This document shows, piece by piece, positions 55,586-64,000 of a stretch of DNA of 64,000 bases. The translations under genes and the position numbers were made by a program. The stretch is from Ophioderma brevispina (taxonomy: Eukaryota; Echinodermata; Ophiuroidea; Amphilepidida; Ophiodermatidae): assembly GCA_023653785.1 (NCBI GenBank), contig JAMKCH010041490.1:112042-176041 (forward strand), in the 5' to 3' direction. The notes below the pieces were generated by a model. It was not told the DNA's origin and ran no database searches. It was given only the letters and a program-made list of their open reading frames with translations. Numbering within the stretch: the stretch's first letter is position 1; each line of letters starts with the position of its first letter.

Positions 55586-57844
55586 TACACAGATCGAATC
55601 TGTGGTTGAGTAATATAATCCTCAACCACAGACGATAGGTAATTGGATTGCGCTGTGACCGTGTTTACTTTTTCCTTATTTACAAAATTAATCGTGCTCT
55701 AAAAACCCTTTCAAATTAGTTATTCATTCGTTTTATGCCCAAATGCATGGTTAACATGTTCATGAAACTAATTACACATACCAACTTCGACTCAAATCTC
55801 CACAAACGCCAAATTTTTCACGCAGTTTTCCAACATCAATCGTACACCTGGCAATGTTGATATAAATTCACATGTATTTCAGTGACGTAAAGGTCATCAT
55901 GTCAAACTCCGTTTTACACAAGGGAGACTAATTCAGTTTTCGTGATTGCACATATCCCGAAATTCACCATGTTCAGTTACCAACATACGGATCGCACGTT
56001 ACAGGTTTAAAACCATGATATTTCCAAGGGTATTTGGGATACTCGCGCATACTAGTGAGCCTCGTGTAAATCATGGCTATAACCAAAGCTGCTTCATTCA
56101 TCAAACTCTACGCAGAATACAAAATATTGTTTGTCTCTTATTAACAATCATTTTTTAATTGAAAATAATAAATATGAATGGCGTATTAACCATTTACAAA
56201 TTTCATATGCCTTTATGATGATACACTTCCATATTTCACCAAATTTGTGAAGTTAACAATCGCATGAGGTCCAATAGCAGGGACTGTTAAAATGAACCTC
56301 GGTCATTTGTGTTAAGTGTGTTTTATACAACTACTGGTATGTCTGAGTGAAACGATCCAGTTCTTTTCTTTTAATCATCAATTCAGTGAATTGATGGATG
56401 ATATTGCATCGAGAGCGCGTTTTTTAATATTTCGGCTCTTATTTGCGAACTAGTCGGACGCCGTTTTAAATGTCCGTTTTCGCTGAAATTCGGCAATGTT
56501 ATGGAGCTAATGTCCGTTCGCCGTAGGTTTTATTTTTTGGAATTTTAGTGACGGGAGTCAGTTTGGGTAACCTTTTGTATCCTTTTTGTCACGTTTTGGA
56601 CACTCATTGGATGCCGTGCTTGTCGTCTTTCTTACTGAAATTTTATTGGTTTTTATTGTGCACCTATTCCGTTTCTCGGGTCTAGTGGGGTTCTTCGGGC
56701 GAAAATGAAATGGTGATCTGTGTCCAATCTACAAAGGCTTCCTACCAGTGACTGAGTCAACACCGTCGCGAGTTTTCATTTGACCCTTAGTAATTTATGT
56801 AAACAACCAATTTTCCTGACTGAAGTCTCCGATATAATTATAGAGATGACACAGAAGAAGTTGTTTTACTTGAAGATCAGACTTTTGAGTTATGTTAATA
56901 ACTCGGGTATTTTGCAACCAGTCTCAAAAATTTTCAGCAAAAGTTATAATTTTGCCTACTTTAGTGAGCAAAACTACTTCAAAATATTAAGTCCGGACCT
57001 TAGCAATGTGTATCAGTGGTATCGGTCCTTGCAGAAGGCAAGCTTTTTTCCATTATGGCATTTATTCTGACTATGCATAGTGTTTATTAGGTATATGATG
57101 GGTGAAAAGTGGGGTTTGTTGGTTTTGGTTGTTGGTTTTGACTGCAAAGTGTCGAATTTTAGTTTATGTATATTGGTTTATATTTTGGGAAGGTCTTGGA
57201 GAAACCTTTTGGTGTACCTGAGCAACCGTATTCGGGTTGTCATTATTAAGTTCTTGTTAGCTGTTTTCGATACAATGGCATGCTGCGACAATGTATACCA
57301 TGGCCAGCGTGGCTGTTCCTCTAATCGATGTAACACTACGTTGACCGTTTAAGGCACCTGAAACTGTTGAAAACCATTCTGGAATTTATAATGGTCCTTG
57401 AAGTTGAAGGCACTTTAATATATTAGGTTTCTAGATATAAAAATTCGATCCTATAATATGATAAAGATGGTATCACTTGCAACGTGGGCATACTTCGGAA
57501 TATGTTAATACCCTACACTGGATACATAGTCTAATGTCGAGTTGGACTAAACCCCTTTCCTTAATTACGGGTTTAGATATTTGTGTCGACGGTGCTCCAC
57601 TACATTATTGGCCTAAAATTCAGACTTTACTTTTAGACCCCTTCGTGAAAGCGGAAATGTTTTAATAAGTGGCGGTAAGCATATCAATACTAAGTGGAAA
57701 TCTTTTGTAACACATCTGCCAGAAATTTACTTACATTTTGACTAGGAAATTCCTAAAAATTGTCAAAAAAGATTACAGCGAAATTGTCAATATAATCCCT
57801 ATTTTATAGGATATTCCCTCAAAGTGGCCTGAACCATACGAAAA
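55586..57844. other. No supported gene
   Basis: Open frames at 56780-57070, 57080-57352 and 57477-57665 on the plus strand are unusually close together. They read as hydrophobic or low-information peptides without domains, and their stops are not joined by evident splice sites. Possibly a decayed unrecognised coding element; not assigned. Confidence 0.35.
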
Positions 57845-57848
57845 TTAA

Positions 57849-58797
57849 CCCTAACGCGACCGGGTCGTTTTGCCGACCGACTGCCCAAATGCAGCGAGGG
57901 GCAATCTATTTTTATTTTTAACGCGCATATGCAACGAGAGCCAAATTTTGCATTTTCATTGCATCTCGCCTTGTTCCTCTTTCCGGAAGGAATAAGTACG
58001 TAAAGTCAATAGGCCCAGATTCAACTAAGAAAACATCGCTCATTTTCCCGAAAACTGCCCAGATGCAACGAAAATCATCGCGCCATTTTCCCGGAAGCCG
58101 GCCCAATGCAAGAGGACATGGCGTCATTTTCCGGTAAGACGTCCCAGATGCAACGGAACATCGCATGCGAATGCAAGAGAACAGGGATAATAATAATAAA
58201 TAAATAACTAATGGATGCGTACTTCACACTGCTTTGCATGAATTTGTAGCTTTATAGTTGCCAGTCGTGAGTGGGCGCTATACTCTACGTCATAGTCGTG
58301 CGTGCGCTATTACGCTACTCATGCTCCGTTTACCGGTTTACGTCATGAAATAGCCGTTATGCATAATTAAAAAAAATAGCTTCTCGAAAATGGTGGCGCT
58401 ATCACCATCGAATCGAAATTGTCTATGGCCTTTGTACACGTGTCACCCCGCCTAATATGAAAAGCATTGCGCCTTCTGCGGGCAAACCGTCCGAAATTCC
58501 GTGAAAAGCATCCGCATCATTTTCCCGGGAAGACGTCCCAGGTTGCAATGAGGAACATCGCCTCATTTTCCCGGGACGACTGCCCCATGCAACTAGGAAC
58601 ATAGCGTCCATTTTCCGAAAGACGGCCCAAATGCAACGAGGTAACATCGCTCTTTCCGGTAAGACGGCCCATATGCAATGGCCATGAGAGTCATTTGCGC
58701 GACAAAAATAGTTTGTTGACCCTCGAGATGGCAACGAGAAACTTTTCCGACCGGTACAATGTTTTGTTGCTCTCATTGCATCTCGCCGCGTTAGGGG
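57849..58797. mobile_element. piggyBac-like non-autonomous element
   Basis: Left: TTAA (57845-57848) then CCCTAACGCGACCGGG. Right: CGCGTTAGGGG followed by TTAT, so the ends are 10-bp inverted copies and one TTAA is altered. CCCT termini with a TTAA target are typical of piggyBac elements. Inside, both flanks (57890-58190 and 58500-58770) are packed with ~37-bp units containing CCAGATGCAACGAGGAACAT and CATTTTCCCGGAAGACG. The minus-strand frames (57918-58166, 58423-58776) read these units and are not genes. Confidence 0.75.
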
Positions 58798-58804
58798 TTA
58801 TAGA

Positions 58805-60009
58805 GAGTTTAAAAAAAAACCCGTAAAAGCGACAATTGGGCTCTGGCTACCAGTATGTCATGACCCATCCTGATTCCTTATTATGTTGCAATCCCCCCAA
58901 GTGGTCGTCAATGTATTCTGTAAAAGAGATGCATATACGATTTTTCAAGCTTGCTGCATTACGATCATGTAGGGCATGCCGTGGTAACCTGTAGTGTTAA
59001 TGTACACTGTTTAGTGTATACATTTGGCGATTACCTTCACACGTATTCAAAAGAACCACTGACCCCAAGTCTCATATTGATTATAGAGTCGGCCTCTAAC
59101 GACCCTATTGGCCTTTTGACCCATATTGTCACGCTACAGATACAACACTTCTGTGAATAAAATGCTATGACAACTAAAGGAACCACATTCTATGAAAGGC
59201 CCCATTTTAGTTTAGGCCTATATATTCTGTATTTGCCTTCAAAATAAAAAAAATACTATTTTGTAGTGAAAGCCTGTTCAAGCTATGTGATGGCAAGCCT
59301 TACTGGAGTGGTCTTGCCTCTATCAACCAGCCTGAAATGTGAATATTTTTTTCTCATTTGGGGACTATTTTAAAACAAAATGGTTTAAGCATTCCGTTGG
59401 ATCGGTTTTCTGAAGTGAGTGGAATCGCTTTGGGGCATTTAATTAGTTTTAACCATAACCATTGGGGAGTCCTAAACAACTGCATAATTGGCCTGTAGGC
59501 CCACTTCTAGTCTACTACTACCATCGAAAATTGCTACTCTCTTGAAAACAGAATTGTACAGTATACAGGTCTATAGGGACTACGTAATTTGGCAATGGTG
59601 TAGTAAATCTGTAATGCTATGACATGCATGTAATTAATTTTTTTGAGTAATATACCTAAATTTTTAGAAACTAATGTATTGGAATATATATAATGTACAA
59701 ATTGCCCTGGAGGCTGTAACCCGTACCCGCACGTGTACGTCGTGTATGATAAGTCATAGGTGAAAGGTTGCTGAATTTGGCAGTTCTTGCATTCGACTAA
59801 TGTTTCACAACACATGAACAAATCCACCTTTTTAGACAACAAATTTTAATATCACACAGTTAAAACACGATCTGTGTATGTTGTAATTCTTGATAATACT
59901 TCCAATACAGAGATAAATTGGTATATTCAAGAAATACAGGCGATTGATACGCGTGGGTTCACCGGTACAGCACACAAAGTACGGTATCGTTGGTGAATGT
60001 TTATCTCCA
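58805..60009. other. No supported gene
   Basis: AT-rich. The minus-strand frame at 59534-59842 (102 residues) has no recognised domain. Nothing assigned. Confidence 0.45.
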
Positions 60010-60310
60010 GAAACTGGTTTTCAAGCACATCTGGCGCATGCGCAGTCGGAATTGCGAAAGGGCTTATACTAAATTCATCCCCACATATGCCCAATTGACC
60101 AATATCACATTACTATCAATGCGATTACTTACTTTTGAAGGAAAAATCAGCAATTTTCTTCAGCTCCTGTCCGGGCTCCTATCGCAGCAGCTTCCATGCG
60201 TGTTTACAAAATCTCGAGGATGTCAGGAAACCGACGCTCTAGTGACGTATCGACTGTGACAGGCCGCCGATCCCCGTTAGCAATTTTCACATTTGTTCAT
60301 CACGCTCTAT
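60010..60310 (-). mobile_element. Repeat family G, compact copy
   Basis: Read on the minus strand it follows the 53170-55300 copy without the two large insertions: GTGAAAATTGCTAACGGGGA, CATCCTCGAGATTTTGTAAA, GTAAGTAATCGCATTGATAG, CAATTGGGCATATGTGGGG and ATAAGCCCTTTCGCAATTCC. The 89-residue plus-strand frame (59990-60259) is antisense to the exon-like segment and probably chance. Confidence 0.75.
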
Positions 60311-60758
60311 TTGGAGCTTACGTGAGTGCGATTATACTGTAATCTCTGATAGTAAATGAAGGGAGTAGCAACCATTGATCAATGTGAGACTGTAGCGTGT
60401 GTCAGTAAAGGGGGATGGCCCAATTTAAGTCTGTAAATTTTTCATCTTGATAGAACGACCTTCACCCCAAAATCCCATCTGTAAAGTTTCGCACCGATAT
60501 TTCAACCCATTTTTAAATTAGAGCTAAAAACGTGATTTTGTAATCCTCATAGAGTACTGTGTAAAATTATTATTGGTTGACCAAAATGGGGCATATTTTC
60601 GCTCATAACATCGAAACCAAACATCCTTTAGCCCTAAGATTTCACAGGGGTAAATGAGAAAAATAGTAGCTTTCTTCTGATATCAAAATTTTGACCACTT
60701 CCGGCAAAATCCGAGGTCCCTGGAGACGAGGCTATTAGCGATCGGGCCATGGACCTGT
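60311..60758. other. No supported gene
   Basis: Unassigned DNA. The text from 60655-60720 (CTTCTGATATCAAAATTTTG, then CCACTTCCGG) vaguely resembles 63375-63410 in inverted order, but too weakly to call. Confidence 0.35.
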
Positions 60759-61220
60759 AAGTATTTCCTTCCTTTTTTTGCATTTTACATGAACAATTCG
60801 ACAGCGTTACTATTCATAGAATTGCTACTGAAAGAGTATTTCTGCCGCTCAAGACATTTAGGAAACTGAAAGTATTTGCTAAAAGGGAATTTTGAAGAGC
60901 ACATAGTTTGGTCCATTGTTCCTGTTCAGAAAAAAACGGCTTCGTAGAGGGTACTTGATCGGCCACTAGATCAAATCCGTGGGTTCCTCACCCTAGGGCC
61001 TAGTGCCAGTGGTCGATCAAGTACCCTTTACGAAGCTGGTATTTTTGAACGGGAACAATGGACCAACTTATGTGCTCTTCAAAATTCCTTTTTAGAAAAT
61101 ACTTAGTTTCCTAAATGTCTCCAGCGGCAGAAGTAAACCTGCAGTATCAATTAAGTGAATAGTAACTATGTCGAATTGTTGGTGTAACATGCCGAAAATG
61201 CAAGGAAATACTTACTGACG
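60759..61220. repeat. Head-to-head inverted pair of repeat F
   Basis: 60759-60975 is the inverse of 61010-61220: for example AATTTTGAAGAGCACATAG pairs with CTATGTGCTCTTCAAAATT-like text, and GTAAGTATTTCC with GGAAATACTTAC. The ~35-bp centre contains ACTAGATC and GCCTAGTGCCAGTGGTCGAT. The pair could be two insertions meeting at their 5' ends, or a palindromic terminus. Confidence 0.8.
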
Positions 61221-61497
61221 CACGCTACAGTCTCACGTTGATCAATGGTTGCTACTGCTTTCGTTTACTATCCGGGATTACAGTGTCAAAATTTGCAAGT
61301 TTGAATGTTGCGCATAGTGCGAATCGTATTGTTGTTGCTGCGCAGAATTTAAATTAGCATAGAGGTACGTTGGCACTGCGAAGTGGTGATACCCTGGGTG
61401 CCGCCATTGGGAAATGCATTTTTTTCTGCAAAACAGAAATTTGAACAATTAAACAATTAAAGTACACCTCTTTCTAATTTCTTTGAAGTCTTAAGGG
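61005..61497 (+). mobile_element. Repeat family F, copy 4 with empty TTAA site
   Basis: Colinear with 52095-52985, lacking the 340-bp MITE. The single TTAA at 61349-61352 is the pre-insertion state. The right end retains GTGCCGCCATTGGGAAATGC and CACCTCTTTCTAATTTCTTT. Confidence 0.8.
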
Positions 61498-61703
61498 GTT
61501 GTTTTACAATCAGGGTACCTCTTGGCTGAACATTACAATGTGACCCATGAAAAACAATGTCCTTTTTCATAAATGAAAATATGCAAACTGGAAGACCACC
61601 AGAAGCACTTCCTACAGCTGTAAAGAAACAAAATGTTTGATGACTGACAAAAATATGCTTAAAATCACTGTCTCATTTGATGTAGACCGGCACTAGCCAT
61701 TTT

Positions 61704-62942
61704 TGTCCCCGCTGAATGAAGTTCGGAAGGGGACTATAAAATGGGCTCCGTCCGTGTGTCCGTATGTCTGTGAGAAAAATGTTAACCTGGAATGTCCGTG
61801 ATAAAAATGTTAACCCTGTATGCTGTATCTTTGAAACACTATATCGGGCACACAAAATTCCTTCGCTTCATGGAAGTGCATCATGGCATGCATCGTTTCT
61901 GCGATTTGAAAGTGCGTGATATAGACGGTTTAGGTATGCAAATGAGCTAATTAAATATGCATAATTAATGTATCACTGAAACGGTATGTTAGATATGCAA
62001 ATTCTTTTGCCACATGAAGTATATATTGGCATGCATTGTTTTCGCACTTTGAAAGTGCATGATATATGTGGCTAAGGTATGCAAATGAACTAATTAAATA
62101 TGCATAATTATTGTATCACTGAAATGGTACATTGAATAAGCAAAATTCCTTCGCTACATGAAAGACTATTATTCCTTCGCTTCTTGAAAGTACATTATGG
62201 CATGCATTGTTTCTGCGATTTGAAAGTGCATGGTATAGGTGGTTTAGGTATGCAAATGAGCTAATTAAATATGCATAATTAATGTATCACTGAAACGGTA
62301 CATCAGATATGCAAATTCTTTTGCCACATGAAGTACATTTTGGCATGCATTGTTTCACACTTTGAAAGTGCATGATATATATGCGGGTTAGGTATGCAAA
62401 TGAGCTAATTGAAAATGCACAATTAATGTTTCGCTGAAACGGTACATCGGATGTGCAAAATTCCTTCGCTATGTGAAAGGCTTATGCCATACATCTTTTG
62501 TGTGAACATGATATGTGCGGTTTAGTTATGCGGCTTAGGTATGCAAATGAGCTAATTAAATATGCGCAATTAATGTTTCGCTGAAACGGTACATCGGATG
62601 TGCAAAATTCCTTCGCTACATGAAAGGCTTATGTCACATCTTTTGTGTGAACATGATATGTGCGGTTTAAAAATGCAAATGCCACATCTTTTCATGAAAG
62701 ACTATTATGCTATATATTTTTTGTGTGAATTACGTTTTAGAGTTTTTGTGAGTTATTCTTAGTTTTAGTTCTTAAGCTATTTTTGGCGACTTCTGGGTGA
62801 AGTTCATCGATTATGTTTTGTAGAGTTATTTTTTGTGAGTTATGGATGGAGTTCTTGGACGAGTTATGTTTTAATTATCCAAATTTTTAATTAGTGCAGT
62901 TAAGTTGTCACTTCCAAATGATCGAGAAATTCGGCGGGGACA
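61704..62942. mobile_element. Element with TGTCCCCGCTGAAT ends
   Basis: The left end TGTCCCCGCTGAATGAAGTT and the right end, TGTCCCCGCCGAATTTCTCG on the minus strand, are inverted over ~14 bp. Most of the interior is the tandem array at 61850-62690. A GGGCTCCGTCCGTGTGTCCG phrase follows the left end. No transposase and no clear target duplication were found. The right-hand tail beyond 62942 (ACGCATCGCGTAAATACG) may also belong to the family. Confidence 0.6.
61850..62690 (+). repeat. ~150-bp tandem array inside the 61.7-kb element
   Basis: Five to six units. Each contains GGTATGCAAATGAGCTAATT, then AAATATGCATAATTAATG, ATCACTGAAACGGTACATC, AAATTCCTTCGCTACATGAA and GGCATGCATTGTTT, then TTTGAAAGTGCATGATAT. 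Later units (62480-62690) are shortened. ATGCAAAT is an octamer word repeated in every unit. Its regulatory meaning, if any, is unknown. Confidence 0.85.
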
Positions 62943-64000
62943 TATTTTACGCATCGCGTAAATACGAGTTCGCCTTGTTGTATTTGAAGGACATAAATTT
63001 TTGGTCAAATTGAAGAAGATAGCTGTATTAACTTTTATTATTAATTAAAATCAATATGATCAGACTATGAAAACAACAATTTTAATAAAGACTGGTTTAA
63101 ACCCGATTTACATGTCTTTTGAAGTTTTGAGGTGAAGTTGCCAAATTTAGCAGACTTCCACTATTTCAACAGGAAATCTGCATTGCTCTTTGCAGGTTAT
63201 TACTGATGATGTTGTAATGAAAGTGTTTGAAATAGTTGAGAATATTGAAATACACAAGATTTTATTACAACTTTTTCGTGCACAGTAACAAATGTCACAA
63301 ATGTGACTGTACGTAATGATATAAATTTGTTAAAGGTGCACGTTCCAATCGTCTTTGGGACCCCTTCTGATTTACCCGGAAGTAGTATCGATTTTGATAT
63401 CAGATGAAAGGCCATATTCTTCTCATTGTCGTCTTGAAATTTGAGCTCTCTAATCCATTTAATTCCCAAGATATAAGCAAAAAATGGTTAACCATCAATA
63501 TCAGCACAGCATTGAATAGGGCTTTGCAATTTGCATTATTGTTTCTACCATTAAAAAAATGTGCAAGTTCCAGGCTCTCATATCAAGTTAGATCAAGAGA
63601 GAACACAATAGACAAAAATCCGAACAAGCACCTTTAATTACCAAAGTTACTTTTAATTACAAATATATTAGACATTGTAAATGAATTTTGAATTCTAAAA
63701 ACCCATTTTTGTCTAATTCACAAACGTGGCCAAACTTTATTTTGCACCTCATGACAAAATGACCAATCTGGTGAAAGTGGAAACTTTATTTTAGGTTATA
63801 CCAAAAGTAATAACAGATTGGTTATGTTGGCAAAACAGAATTGGGTTAAAAATAAAAATTTACCCTTTTTAGGTCACAAACGTGACCGAAGAATGGCCTC
63901 AATGCTGAGGCAGAACAACTGGACAAGCCAATCGGCATTCACTTCACATTGATGCACAAACTTAACCAATTCAATTTATTTTTTTTCCCTTTCAGAAAAG
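62943..64000. other. No supported gene
   Basis: AT-rich DNA with two small frames (63200-63469 minus, 63404-63637 plus) overlapping in antisense and lacking domains. Repeated words CACAAACGTGGCC / CACAAACGTGACC at 63720 and 63876 are noted only. Confidence 0.45.

Noticed and set aside
56780..57665. Three closely spaced plus-strand frames as one gene
   Set aside because: No domain, no convincing splice pairs, and hydrophobic low-information peptides.
57918..58776. Minus-strand frames of 82 and 117 residues
   Set aside because: They read the ~37-bp subterminal repeats of the piggyBac-like element in different frames.

Overview
This is an AT-rich eukaryotic nuclear window. No complete host protein-coding gene can be supported. 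Nearly everything recognisable is transposon-derived: one nearly full-length LTR retrotransposon, four broken LINE reverse-transcriptase fragments, about twenty short inverted-repeat (MITE or foldback) elements, and several minisatellite or satellite arrays. The LTR element is of the Gmr1-like Ty3/gypsy kind, a group known from deuterostomes, and CR1-like LINEs are plentiful. Together these suggest an invertebrate deuterostome (echinoderm, hemichordate or cephalochordate type). That assignment is an inference from mobile elements only.

Layout. 1-8.9 kb: sparse DNA with a ~245-bp tandem array (2.9-4.3 kb) and hAT-like MITEs at 6.4-7.4 kb. 8.9-25 kb: a ~4.4-kb segment present twice in tandem (9104-13479 and 13480-24619). 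It carries a foldback element, a 36-bp minisatellite and a unique block. The second copy is split by a 6.6-kb LTR retrotransposon (15968-22565) that landed inside the minisatellite. 25-34 kb: unassigned DNA with palindromic MITEs at 28.6, 29.2, 29.6, 30.9 and 33.7 kb. 34.1-37.1 kb: three LINE fragments, the third split by a MITE. 37-44 kb: MITEs, a direct duplication and two CTGATTGG-containing tandem arrays (40.0-41.4 kb). 44.0-46.6 kb: a higher-order array whose alternate monomers carry a hAT-like MITE. 47-52 kb: one LINE tail, a long poly(A)/poly(G) tract and mostly unassigned DNA with one weak exon candidate. 52-61.5 kb: dispersed copies of two repeat families, interrupted by later transposons whose empty sites survive in sister copies in the same window. 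57.85-58.80 kb: a piggyBac-like element. 61.7-62.9 kb: an element with 14-bp terminal repeats and a long internal tandem array.

The most informative object is the LTR element. Its capsid region resembles the Gmr1-type gag from which the vertebrate SCAN domain is thought to derive. Its integrase lies before the reverse transcriptase/RNase H remnants (Ty1/copia-like order in a Ty3/gypsy element), its primer-binding site resembles tRNA-Pro, and most of the RT has been deleted. It is flanked by a 4-bp target duplication. No CRISPR, operon or bacterial feature is present, and I found no convincing tRNA, rRNA or snRNA gene. I did not find a clearly new biological system; the novelty is in transposon architecture and nesting.
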